Below, one piece after another: positions 19,036 to 26,945 of a DNA stretch of 64,000 nucleotides. This DNA is from Meiothermus sp. Pnk-1. Lineage in GTDB: Bacteria > Deinococcota > Deinococci > Deinococcales > Thermaceae. Positions within the stretch are counted from its first letter, which is position 1, and every line of letters starts with the position of its first letter. The DNA is taken from positions 1-64,000 of the forward strand of contig NZ_QKOB01000003.1 of NCBI RefSeq assembly GCF_003226535.1, read 5' to 3'. The position numbers and the translations under genes were made by a program. The notes under the pieces are model-generated. The model was not told the DNA's origin. It did no database searches and was given only the letters and a program-made list of their open reading frames with translations.

Positions 19036-20436
19036 ATGAGCCCGGAGGCGCCCCCCCAGCCCGCTCACCAGACCCTGGCCCAGCAGCTAAGGGAGAACTT
19101 GCGCGGGCTCGAGCCCGGCACCCGCTTACCTGCAGTGCGGGAGCTGGTGGCGCGGTATGGGGTGAGCCCGGTCACGGTCCACAAAGCCCTCCGCCAGCTC
19201 GCCCAGCAGGGGCTGGTGGTGGTGCGGCCCGGCAGCGGTACCTACGTGGCCGAGCGCAGGATAGCGCAGGAAGACTACGGCTGGCAGGAGGTCGCGCTGG
19301 GCCAGCCACCTGACCCCACGACGGGGATCCGAGAGCTGATGGGGCCGGCCAAGGCCGGGATGCTCCCGCTGGGCGAGGCCTACCCCGACCGCTCGCTCAC
19401 GGCGCTGAAGGAAATCCAAGCCGCCGTCCGCCGGGTGGCGCGGCGGCTGGAGGTGTGGGACTGGGCCCCCGCCGAGGGCCTGGAGAGTCTGCGCAGCGTG
19501 GTAGCGGGGGAACTCGGCGCGGGCTTTACCTCGCGCGATGTCCAGATCACGCCGGGGGCCCAGGCCGCCCTCTCCACGGCGTTCAGGGCGCTGGCGGCGC
19601 CGGGAAGCCCCATCCTGATGGAATCGCCCACCTATCCAGGGGCCATCGGGGTAGCCCGCAGCCTGGGGCTCAACCCCATCCCGGTCCCCGTGGACGCTCA
19701 GGGGGTGCGGCCCGAGCTGTTGCAGGAGGCCTTTGCCAAAAGCGGGGCCCGGGTCTTCTACTGCCAGCCCCTGCACGCCAACCCCAGCGGCGCGGTGCTC
19801 TCCCCCGAGCGCCGCAAGACCGTGCTGAGGGTAGCCGAGGCCGCCGGGGCCTTCGTGGTGGAGAACGACTACGCCCGCGAGCTGAGCTTCGAAGCCGAGG
19901 CCCCCCCGCCGCTGGCAGCCCTCGAGCCCAGCCGGGTAGTCTACATCCGCTCCTTCTCCAAGACCACCGCCCCCGGCCTGCGGGTGGCCGCCGTGGTGGC
20001 CAAGGGCCCCGCGGGGTCGCGCATCCGCTCGCTGCGGGTGCTGGATGATCACTTCGTCTCGCTCCTCTTGCAGGAAGTGGCGGTAGACGTGCTGACCGCC
20101 CCCTCGCGCCGAACCCACCTGCAACGCCTCCGGGCCGAACTGCGGCGGCGCAGAGACGCCGCTTTGGAGCTCCTGCGGGAACTCCTGCCCCAGCTCAGGC
20201 CCTGGACCATACCCACCGGGAGCGTATTCCTGTGGCTGCGCCTGCCCGAGGGCTGGGACGACGTGGAGGCCTCGAGGCGGGCCATGCTGGCCGGGGTGCA
20301 GGTCTTTCCGGGGCGCATCTTCTTCCCGGGCGAGCCCTCTGGTCCTTTCCTGCGCCTGAGCTACGCCGCCGTAGGCGTGGAAGGGCTGCGGGAGGGCATC
20401 ACCCGGCTGGCCGAGGCCCTGGAAGCTCGAGGCTAA
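19036..20436 (+). CDS. MocR-type regulator (GntR domain fused to aminotransferase)
   Basis: This protein of about 466 residues has a GntR winged helix at residues 10-75 (LAQQLRENLRGLEPGTRLPAVRELVARYGVSPVTVHKALRQL, read in parts, with SGTYVAE). A fold-type I aminotransferase domain follows: ITPGAQAALSTAFRAL, the YCQPLHANPSGAVLSPERR block, NDYARELSF and the PLP lysine in SFSKTTAPGLRVAAVV (K309). MocR proteins sense PLP or amino compounds and regulate nearby genes. No PLP synthesis or amine pathway gene lies beside it, so the target is unclear. The ATG at 19036 matches the family start. It is a regulator rather than an enzyme, judging by the fusion. Confidence 0.85.
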   Translation: MSPEAPPQPAHQTLAQQLRENLRGLEPGTRLPAVRELVARYGVSPVTVHKALRQLAQQGLVVVRPGSGTYVAERRIAQEDYGWQEVALGQPPDPTTGIRELMGPAKAGMLPLGEAYPDRSLTALKEIQAAVRRVARRLEVWDWAPAEGLESLRSVVAGELGAGFTSRDVQITPGAQAALSTAFRALAAPGSPILMESPTYPGAIGVARSLGLNPIPVPVDAQGVRPELLQEAFAKSGARVFYCQPLHANPSGAVLSPERRKTVLRVAEAAGAFVVENDYARELSFEAEAPPPLAALEPSRVVYIRSFSKTTAPGLRVAAVVAKGPAGSRIRSLRVLDDHFVSLLLQEVAVDVLTAPSRRTHLQRLRAELRRRRDAALELLRELLPQLRPWTIPTGSVFLWLRLPEGWDDVEASRRAMLAGVQVFPGRIFFPGEPSGPFLRLSYAAVGVEGLREGITRLAEALEARG

Positions 20437-20568
20437 TGTGTTATCATTAGGCGCGAATCCCTGGAGTATCGTTACTCAAAAACAGGACATAAAGCCTTGA
20501 GCGTTACTCATCTGGTTCGCGCGAAGGCCGCAGCAGCATCGTGCTGCCGCGAGGCGTGGAGGTTGACC

Positions 20569-21102
20569 TTGAGGCGAATGCTGGGGTTAGCGGTTTTGGT
20601 CGGCGGGCTCCTGGCGGGGATGGCCCAGGAGGCCGGGCTCGGCGACTACAAGACCCGGCTGGTGCACTACGCCACCGTGGACCGGGTGGATGGGTTTATC
20701 CGCGACATCTACATCTCACCCCAGGCGCTTTCGGCCGTGCGCCAGCAAAAGCCCCTCCCGCCGGGAACGCTCGTGCTGGTGGACCTACACCGGGCCAAAC
20801 CCGATGGCCGGGGCGGCTTCGTGCGGGAAGGCGGCCTCCTGGTGCGCGTCTCCGACGAGCCCTACGTCCACGTCATGATCCGCCAGGAAGGGGAGGGTAG
20901 CTCGTCGTGGCGCTTTGCCGCCCTCGAGCCCAGGACCGGAGCCCCCGAGCCCGGCGTGGAGCTGCCAGGAGACTGCCTGGAATGCCACCGCGCCGCCCTG
21001 GCCAGCGAGATGCTCTTCAGCTACCCCCAGCTGCTCGAGTTCTCCCGCAGCGGCAAGGTGCAGCACAGCTTCTGCAACCAACCCGGCCGCCAGCTTTGCT
21101 AG
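20569..21102 (+). CDS. cytochrome P460-like secreted haem protein
   Basis: This protein of about 177 residues has a signal peptide (LRRMLGLAVLVGGLLAGMAQ). It then has a cytochrome P460-like domain: DYKTRLVHYATVDRVDGF, IRDIYISPQAL, GTLVLVDLHRAK, SWRFAALEP and a single c-type haem motif, CLECH, near residue 140. The TTG at 20569 has GGAGG 6 bases upstream; the ATG at 20578 is a weaker alternative. P460 proteins act outside the cytoplasm in redox chemistry of small nitrogen compounds or as electron carriers, but the exact role here is unknown. It precedes the beta-propeller gene by 16 bases and is probably cotranscribed with it. Confidence 0.7.
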   Translation: MRRMLGLAVLVGGLLAGMAQEAGLGDYKTRLVHYATVDRVDGFIRDIYISPQALSAVRQQKPLPPGTLVLVDLHRAKPDGRGGFVREGGLLVRVSDEPYVHVMIRQEGEGSSSWRFAALEPRTGAPEPGVELPGDCLECHRAALASEMLFSYPQLLEFSRSGKVQHSFCNQPGRQLC

Positions 21103-21118
21103 CGGCGAAAGGAGCGTT

Positions 21119-22303
21119 ATGCGCATATCTCTTCTCCTTTTGGCCTCGAGCCTCCTCTCCCTACCTACCCCGGTCAACCTCGACCCTACCCAGGATGCGG
21201 CCTACCCCTCGCTAGATATCGACCGGCAGGGTCGAGCGGTGGTGGCCTGGGTGGAAAGGAGCGGCGGGGTCTACAAGGCCTACGTGCGCCGCTGGGAGGG
21301 CACCGGCTGGAGGCGGCTGGGCGGGGCCCTCAACCGCGAGGATGCCTGGAACGCCTCCTATGCCCTGGTGCGCATAGGCCCCGACGGCCAGCCCGTCGTG
21401 GCCTGGACCGAGAAGAACCCGGTGTCCCAGGGCAAGCTGCTGGGCAACGGCAAGCTCTACGCCGCGCGCTGGGATGGCCAAGCCTGGCGGATGCTGGGCG
21501 GCTCTCCCAGCCAGAGCCCCCTCACCCTCTCCGACATCCCCCGCATGGCCCTCGACCCCCAGGGCAACCCCTACCTGCAGTGGAGCGAGATGCCCCCCGA
21601 CTTCAACGGCGACAGCGTCTACGTCAAGCGCTGGACCGGCAGCGAATGGCAGATGGTGGATAACGGCTCGCTCAGCACCGACATCAGCAGCTCCTCGCGC
21701 TCGAGGGACATCGCGGTGGACTCCCAGGGGCAGGCCGTGCTGGCCTGGAGCGTCCAGCTCTACAGGGAGGGCGAGGGGCCGCTGGGGTTCAACGTGTACG
21801 CCGGCACCTGGAACGGCGAGCGTTGGGTGCCTTTCGGCAGCTCGCTCAACGCCGACCCCTACAGCTACGCCGCCGGGGTCTCCATCGCCATCGACCGCCA
21901 GGACCGCCCGGTGGTGGCCTACCACGAGGCCGGGGGCGGCAAGGGCTACAACGTCTACGTCAAGCGCTGGGAGGGCGGGCGCTGGGTGCCCTTTGGCCAG
22001 AGCGTCAACGCCCTCAGCGGCGGCGGCGCTCAGCCCAAGGTGGCCCTCGACGCCAGGGGTAACCCGGTGGTGGGCTGGCTGGAGAACACGGGGCGGCTCG
22101 AGCTGCGCGTGGCGCGCTGGGACGGCAAAGGATGGGTACGGCTGGGCCCGGCGGTGAGCACCAACGAGGCCGCGGCCTTCTCGCTGGCGATCGGTTCCGA
22201 CGACCAGCCCCTGGTGGCCTGGCACGAGGGCCGGGAGGGGCAGCGCCGGGTGTTCGTGGCGCACTGGAACGGGAGGGCTTGGGCGGGGCTGGGCGGCAAT
22301 TAG
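21119..22303 (+). CDS. secreted beta-propeller repeat protein
   Basis: This 394-residue protein has a signal peptide (MRISLLLLASSLLSLPTP) and about six to seven copies of a roughly 50-residue repeat. Each repeat carries a D..G.PVVAW or VVAY strand followed by VYVKRW(E/T)G..W and a short LG/FG turn. Clear copies are GRAVVAWVERSGGVYKAYVRRW, GQPVVAWTEKN, RPVVAYHEAGGG and QPLVAWHEGREGQ. The pattern suggests a beta-propeller, probably binding a ligand or partner outside the cell. AAAGGAG lies 6 bases before the ATG. It ends two bases before the first iteron of the replication origin. Family name uncertain; the repeat architecture is seen directly. Confidence 0.75.
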   Translation: MRISLLLLASSLLSLPTPVNLDPTQDAAYPSLDIDRQGRAVVAWVERSGGVYKAYVRRWEGTGWRRLGGALNREDAWNASYALVRIGPDGQPVVAWTEKNPVSQGKLLGNGKLYAARWDGQAWRMLGGSPSQSPLTLSDIPRMALDPQGNPYLQWSEMPPDFNGDSVYVKRWTGSEWQMVDNGSLSTDISSSSRSRDIAVDSQGQAVLAWSVQLYREGEGPLGFNVYAGTWNGERWVPFGSSLNADPYSYAAGVSIAIDRQDRPVVAYHEAGGGKGYNVYVKRWEGGRWVPFGQSVNALSGGGAQPKVALDARGNPVVGWLENTGRLELRVARWDGKGWVRLGPAVSTNEAAAFSLAIGSDDQPLVAWHEGREGQRRVFVAHWNGRAWAGLGGN

Positions 22304-22304
22304 G

Positions 22305-22732
22305 TATCGGAATACTTGGCCATTTCGACCCCCCGACTATCGGAATACTTGGCTATTTCCTCCCTCGAGGTATCGGAATACTTGGCCAAAGGCACGGGGT
22401 ATCGGAATACTTGGCCAGTTGGGTCCGCCGGGGTATCGGAATACTTGGCCATTTCGCCTCTGGTAGAGGGCAAGAAAGGCGTACCAGACAGGGTTTTTCC
22501 CCGATGCCCCCAGCCTTCGGTCTCCTATCGGAATACTTGGCCATTTCCTCCCTCGAGGTATCGGAATACTTGGCTTTTTTAGGTATCGGAATACTTGGCC
22601 ATTTCGACCCCCCGACTATCGGAATACTTGGCTATTTTAAAGCCCCCCCTATCGGAATACTCGGCCAAAACCGACGTAAAAGTATCGGAATACTTGGCCG
22701 TTTGAGGGGCAAAACTATCGGAATACTTGGCC
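22305..22732 (+). repeat. iteron array of a replication origin (12 direct repeats)
   Basis: Twelve direct copies of a 17-base unit, TATCGGAATACTTGGC plus C or T, start at 22305, 22338, 22371, 22400, 22434, 22526, 22559, 22584, 22617, 22650, 22683 and 22716. Only the tenth differs in the core (CTCGG for CTTGG). Seven of the eleven intervals are exactly 33 bases and one is 34, so most copies sit on the same face of the helix. The array lies directly upstream of a plasmid-type initiator gene and is the expected binding region of that protein. Confidence 0.92.
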
Positions 22733-22775
22733 AAACGATCCGACTTTTCCCGTCTACTACGCCATTCGCAAGCGC

Positions 22776-22841
22776 GCCTTGATGTTGACATTAATATCAT
22801 TAGTTTTTAAATCAATGACTCTTAAAGATCATCATCAAGGC
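22776..22841. promoter_or_regulatory. AT-rich region with inverted repeat upstream of repA
   Basis: GCCTTGATG (22776-22784) and CATCAAGGC (22833-22841) are perfect inverted repeats bracketing an AT-rich stretch of about 48 bases. That stretch stands out in this GC-rich DNA. It holds TTGACA at 22785 and a possible -10 (TAAATC) 17 bases on. A direct repeat GCAAGCGCG (22768 and 22848) sits at its edges. This could be the DNA unwinding element, an autoregulatory operator, or both. Confidence 0.6.
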
Positions 22842-22867
22842 TTGTCTGCAAGCGCGGCGGGCCCTCG

Positions 22868-22873
22868 TATAAT
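22868..22873 (+). promoter_or_regulatory. candidate -10 box of repA
   Basis: A perfect TATAAT lies 43 bases before the chosen repA start. The best -35 candidate (TTGTCT at 22842) is 20 bases away, which is too far for a strong promoter, so this box may need activation or may be fortuitous. Confidence 0.4.
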
Positions 22874-22915
22874 CGGGATGCGGCGGCGCCAACGGAAGTG
22901 AGCGAGGGGTGGACG

Positions 22916-24319
22916 ATGGCCCAGAAGAGCCCGAACGACAACAATGAGATTCAGCGCTTTGATGAGGCTAACGTGGCCCGGCTCGGTCTGATCAGCATTC
23001 AAGAGCGCATACCTTCTGACTTCACCAGCTGGACCATCGACTTTGCCGTGGATGGCCGCCAGGCCCGGCTTTCCTGCGTGGCGGTGGCGGAGCACGGCGG
23101 GGTGCCGCACGGCCTGGACAACGACGTCTCGCTGGCCCTCATCACCCTTTATCAGGAGGCCGGCAGCCCCGAGGACGGCACCATCGTTACCACTGCCTAC
23201 CGTATCCTCTCGGTGATCGGCTGGGATACCAGTGGCCACTACTACCAAGCCCTCAAAGAGAGCCTCGACCGGCTCACCACCGCCACCTTCACCGCGAGCG
23301 AGGCCTGGCGCAGCGGCAAGAAGTGGACTACGGTCAAGTTCCGCTACATCGACCGCCTGGAATATACCAGCGAGGATGATAAGCTGGGGCTCTCGGGGCA
23401 GAGCGTGCTCAAGATCAAACTGGCTCGGGAGATCGTAGAGTCGATCCGGGCCAAGTACCTCAAACCCCTCGACCTCGAGTTTCTCACCAGCCTGGACCGC
23501 CCCCTCACCCGCGCCCTCTACCGCCTGCTGGACGCCCAGCGAATCACGCCGGAGGGGGGAGAGGTGACCCAGTTTCGCACCAATATCGTCGAGTGGGCCA
23601 AGGCTTGCAAGATCGTCGACCAGACCCCCAGCCGAGTGCGTCGCACCCTCGAAGGGGCGCACGCCGAGCTGGTCGAGCGGGGCTACCTGGCCGCGGTGGA
23701 GTACCAGGGGCGAGGTCCCAAGCAGGAGGTGATCTATACCTTCGCCAAGCAGGCTGCTCTCCCCGAGGGGGCTCGCGAGGTGGTGGCGCGGCTCTCCCGT
23801 TATGGGGTGGCCCGTCCGGTAGCCCATAGCCTGATCGGGGTCTATGGTCTCGAGCGGGTGGAGGAGCGGATCGCCCGCTTCGAGGCCATTCTCCTCGCGG
23901 GGTATACCCCGCGCAACCGGGCGGGTTTTTTGGTGGACGTGGTGCGCGATGAAGAGGGCAAGTACAGCGACCCCGAGGGGTTCGTCTCGAAAAGCCGGCG
24001 GATGGAGGCGGATGCGGCCAAGGCCAAGCGGGCTGAGGCCGCCAAGCGGGCCGAGGAGCGTAAAAATCAGCAAGCCGAGGCCGAGTGGGAAAGCCTCGAC
24101 GCCAAGGGTCGGGCCGCCAAGGCCATGCGCATACTCAGCTTGATTCTGGGCAAACACGTGCCAATCCGCTACTTCAGCGGGCTGATGGAGGCTTTCGAGA
24201 GCGGGCGGCTGGATCCGCGCGAGGTCGCCGAGGGGGCGGTGCGGGCTCAGGTGCAGCTGCAGCTGGTACCCTTTACCCAGGAGCTGATGCGGGTGCTGGA
24301 CAGCCTCGAAGCGGAATGA
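22916..24319 (+). CDS. repA: plasmid replication initiator protein (RepA/RPA type)
   Basis: This protein of about 467 residues resembles the 'replication initiator protein A' family of large plasmids. It has an N-terminal block IQRFDEANVARLGLISIQERIPSDFTSW, a winged-helix-like region with NDVSLALITLYQEAGSPEDG and YYQALKESLDRLTTATFTAS. A second such region follows with LEFLTSLDRPLTRALYRLLDAQR and IVDQTPSRVRRTLEGAHAELV. The C-terminal third is a charged, alanine-rich coiled coil. The ATG at 22916 has GAGGGG 5 bases upstream; a GTG at 22898 is in frame but has a poorer site. It should bind the iterons just upstream and open the origin. No parA or parB genes are in the window. Confidence 0.88.
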   Translation: MAQKSPNDNNEIQRFDEANVARLGLISIQERIPSDFTSWTIDFAVDGRQARLSCVAVAEHGGVPHGLDNDVSLALITLYQEAGSPEDGTIVTTAYRILSVIGWDTSGHYYQALKESLDRLTTATFTASEAWRSGKKWTTVKFRYIDRLEYTSEDDKLGLSGQSVLKIKLAREIVESIRAKYLKPLDLEFLTSLDRPLTRALYRLLDAQRITPEGGEVTQFRTNIVEWAKACKIVDQTPSRVRRTLEGAHAELVERGYLAAVEYQGRGPKQEVIYTFAKQAALPEGAREVVARLSRYGVARPVAHSLIGVYGLERVEERIARFEAILLAGYTPRNRAGFLVDVVRDEEGKYSDPEGFVSKSRRMEADAAKAKRAEAAKRAEERKNQQAEAEWESLDAKGRAAKAMRILSLILGKHVPIRYFSGLMEAFESGRLDPREVAEGAVRAQVQLQLVPFTQELMRVLDSLEAE

Positions 24320-24648
24320 CCCAGCCCCTCAGCAGCGACGAGACCCGCGACCTGGCCGGGGCCGTCCGCAAGTGCGCAGTTGGGGCAAACTCGTAGACAG
24401 GATGGGCCAGGTGGGTTCGGATGGCGTCGTGAACGATCGCCATCTGCGCTGCATACCAATTCCCCCTCATCGAGGTCGGCTGATCGGAACGCTGACTGTG
24501 AAATCTTTCATGCCTGGCCGACACCCTCAAGTCCTGGATGGTTTACGTTTGGCTTCCTAGCAGGCTCTGGCCAGGGTAACCCGAGCCCTAGGGTGTTCCC
24601 AGGCCCCGCCGTTCCGATCCCTCGAGCCCCTTGCTCACCGGCACTGTA
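24320..24648. other. intergenic stretch after repA
   Basis: These 329 bases have no convincing gene. On the minus strand there is a fragment that would read RGNWYAAQMAIVHDAI and a short overlapping MKDFTVSVPISRPR. This slightly recalls the edge of a transposase, but neither frame is long or supported by a ribosome site, and no inverted ends were found. It may be decayed DNA next to the origin. Confidence 0.35.
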
Positions 24649-25551
24649 CTATAGAGAGTCAAAGAAAGCCCAGATGGCCTCAGTAGCACTGAAGTCGCGG
24701 CTGGTTCGGCCCACCAAATCCTCCGGCAGATACTGCCATCCCCCCGGCCAGGTATGCCCACCTCCGTTTACTCGGTAGAAGAGCACCTGGCTTCCCTGGG
24801 CGCAAGCCCAGCGGCGGAAAAGGGTTTGGGTTCCGTCTTGCACCGGATCGATGAGCTTCTCCTCGACGGGAGAGGTCCCACAGGTATTCAGCCTGCGCCA
24901 GAAGTCCACCGCTTCCTCAGCCGAGAGGATGGCCCCACCAGCCCCCACCTTGGGGATCCCGCCCGCGGCTGGGAGGATGGGGTCCAGGGTTCCATGGATG
25001 AAGAGAATCGGTACCGGACGCGAAGGGTGGCAGGTGGCGGTGAGGCGCTCGGGGAAGGTGGCCGCCACTACGGCAAAGGCCGCGATCTCATCGGAGAGTT
25101 CACAGGCCATCCGCCCCACCATCAACCCTCCATTGGAAATTCCCGCGGCGTATATTCGCCGGGGATCTACCCCGTACTTTTGGATAAGCTGCTCGATCAA
25201 GGATCGGAGAAAGGCCACGTCGTCCACCCCGGCTTGCTCGGCCTTGGTGGTTCCCCGGCCATCGGCCCAGCTTTGCTTATAGCCGTTGGGATAGACCACC
25301 AAGAATCCCGCCCGGTCAGCTAATTCATCCATTCCGGCCAAACGACGCATGCCGTGCCCGTTGCCCCCACCTCCGTGCAATACCAGCAAGAGGGGTAATC
25401 GGGCACCGGCGTGAGGGGGAAGGTGGCCTTCGTAGGTGCGTACCTGGCCACCGCTTTGGATCTCTCCGCGGAAGTCTGCGGCGAGGCTTTGGCGGGGGGC
25501 GCAGCACACCAGCAAAGCCAGGATTAGGAGAAGGCCCCGCATACGGGTCAT
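24649..25551 (-). CDS. secreted CE1/PHB-depolymerase-type esterase
   Basis: This 300-residue alpha/beta hydrolase has a signal peptide with cysteines ([18 protein letters not shown]). Visible parts are the oxyanion loop [18 protein letters not shown], nucleophile elbow [11 protein letters not shown] (S139), acid D190 in [11 protein letters not shown] and base H266 in [10 protein letters not shown]. This is the polyhydroxybutyrate depolymerase / feruloyl esterase (CE1, LpqC-like) group. The ATG overlaps the stop of the CoA-transferase gene (ATGA), so it is the last gene of the pca operon. In that setting, release of a hydroxycinnamate or other aromatic acid from an ester is more likely than PHB breakdown, but this is inference from position. 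Confidence 0.82.
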   Translation of the reverse strand: MTRMRGLLLILALLVCCAPRQSLAADFRGEIQSGGQVRTYEGHLPPHAGARLPLLLVLHGGGGNGHGMRRLAGMDELADRAGFLVVYPNGYKQSWADGRGTTKAEQAGVDDVAFLRSLIEQLIQKYGVDPRRIYAAGISNGGLMVGRMACELSDEIAAFAVVAATFPERLTATCHPSRPVPILFIHGTLDPILPAAGGIPKVGAGGAILSAEEAVDFWRRLNTCGTSPVEEKLIDPVQDGTQTLFRRWACAQGSQVLFYRVNGGGHTWPGGWQYLPEDLVGRTSRDFSATEAIWAFFDSL

Positions 25552-26879
25552 CGAAACCGCGCGGCGGTCTTGGCCCGCACCTCTTCCAAAGTGGCCCCCG
25601 GCATCAGCTCCAGAAGGGTGAGTTGTCCTTCAGGGTAACCGAACACCGCCAGCTCGGTGATCACCAGGTCTACCGCGTGCCTCGCGGTGAGGGGTAGGTC
25701 GCACTCGGGCACGATCTTGGAAGAGCCGTCGGGGTTGGTGTGGGTCATGGTGATGATGAGCTTCTTAGCCCCCGAGGCCAGGTCCATCGCCCCCCCCACC
25801 CCCAGCAAGGGTTTACCGGGCACCGCCCAGTTGGCCAGGTTGGCCTTTTCGTCTACTTGCAACCCGCCCATGATCGCCACGTCCACGTGCCCCCCACGGA
25901 TCATGGCGAAGGAATCGGCGCTGTCGAAGTAGGAAGCCCCCGGCAGGGCAGTTACCGGGATTTTGCCCGCATTTACCGGGTAATCCATCGCGCCACCCTC
26001 CTCGGGCGCCGGCCCCACCCCCAGCATGCCGTTCTCGCTGTGCAGGATGATGCCCATCTCGGGCGTGATGAGGTCGGCCACCAGGGTGGGGATGCCGATG
26101 CCCAGATTGACCACGTCGCCGGGTTTGAGTTCCTGCAAGGCCCGACGGGCTATGGCCAGGCGCTTGGGATCCGCTTTTTTGCTCCCCTCCACCGAGGCCG
26201 AGGAGCCCAGCAGCTCCGGGGTCATCTTGGCCTCCACCAGATAATCCACGTAGCAGCCGGGGGTGTGGACCTGGTTGGGGTCGATCTCGCCCACCGGGAC
26301 GATCTGCTCGACCTCCGCGATCACCAAGTCGGCGGCGGTGGCCATGGCCTTGTTGAAGTTCTGCTCGGTCATGCGGTAGACCAGGTTGCCGGCGGTGTCG
26401 GCCTTCCAGGCTCGGATAAAAGCCACGTTGCCCCGCAGGGGCTCGACGAATACGTATTCCTTCCCGCCGATGACGCGGGTCTCTTTGCCCCTGGCGAGCA
26501 GGGTTCCGGCCGCGGTGGGCGTATAGAACCCGCCAAGGCCCGCCCCCCCGGCCCGCAGGGCCTCGGCCAGCGAGCCCTGTGGGAGCAACTCGACCTCGAT
26601 GGCCCCGCTCTGCGCGGCTTGCACGGCCTCGGGGTTGGAGGTGAAGTACGAGCCGATGGCTTTCTTGATCTGCCCGTTGCGCAGCAACCGCCCACCGCCC
26701 AGCCCGGCCTCTCCGACGTTGTTGCCCACATAGGTGAGGTTTTTGACCGGCCTTTGGGCCAGGGCGTGCAGCAGGTGCACGGGGTTGCCGGTCATGCCAA
26801 AACCCCCCACCAGCAGGGTATCTCCGTCCTTGACTTTCGCCGCCGCTTCTTCCGCGGTGATCTGTGGAACGCGTTTCAC
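25548..26879 (-). CDS. pcaIJ: fused 3-oxoacid CoA-transferase (A and B subunits), probable 3-oxoadipate CoA-transferase
   Basis: This protein of about 443 residues joins both subunits of a family I CoA-transferase. The A half (about 1-220) has [28 protein letters not shown] and [20 protein letters not shown]. The B half has [17 protein letters not shown] and the catalytic glutamate in [11 protein letters not shown], then [23 protein letters not shown]. It moves CoA from succinyl-CoA to a 3-oxo acid. Given pcaB, G, H, C and D just upstream in the same operon, 3-oxoadipate is the expected substrate. Acetoacetate transferases share the same motifs, so the assignment rests on context. The GTG at 26879 follows GGGAGGG by 5 bases. 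Confidence 0.87.
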   Translation of the reverse strand: MKRVPQITAEEAAAKVKDGDTLLVGGFGMTGNPVHLLHALAQRPVKNLTYVGNNVGEAGLGGGRLLRNGQIKKAIGSYFTSNPEAVQAAQSGAIEVELLPQGSLAEALRAGGAGLGGFYTPTAAGTLLARGKETRVIGGKEYVFVEPLRGNVAFIRAWKADTAGNLVYRMTEQNFNKAMATAADLVIAEVEQIVPVGEIDPNQVHTPGCYVDYLVEAKMTPELLGSSASVEGSKKADPKRLAIARRALQELKPGDVVNLGIGIPTLVADLITPEMGIILHSENGMLGVGPAPEEGGAMDYPVNAGKIPVTALPGASYFDSADSFAMIRGGHVDVAIMGGLQVDEKANLANWAVPGKPLLGVGGAMDLASGAKKLIITMTHTNPDGSSKIVPECDLPLTARHAVDLVITELAVFGYPEGQLTLLELMPGATLEEVRAKTAARFR

Positions 26880-26945
26880 CCGATCCCTCCCAAGTCTCGC
26901 GGCGAGGGGAGGCCCCAGGCGCGCCAAACTCCATGGCCGGGCGCC

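Noticed and set aside
22132-22782. Plus-strand frame through the iterons encoding repeated 'GILG' and 'EYLA' peptides
   Set aside because: The repeats are explained by the 33-base phased DNA iterons, which keep frame because 33 is a multiple of three. It starts inside the beta-propeller gene and has no ribosome site.
24273-24530. Possible transposase fragment after repA
   Set aside because: Only weak resemblance in one short frame, no catalytic motif, no inverted ends and no target duplication.
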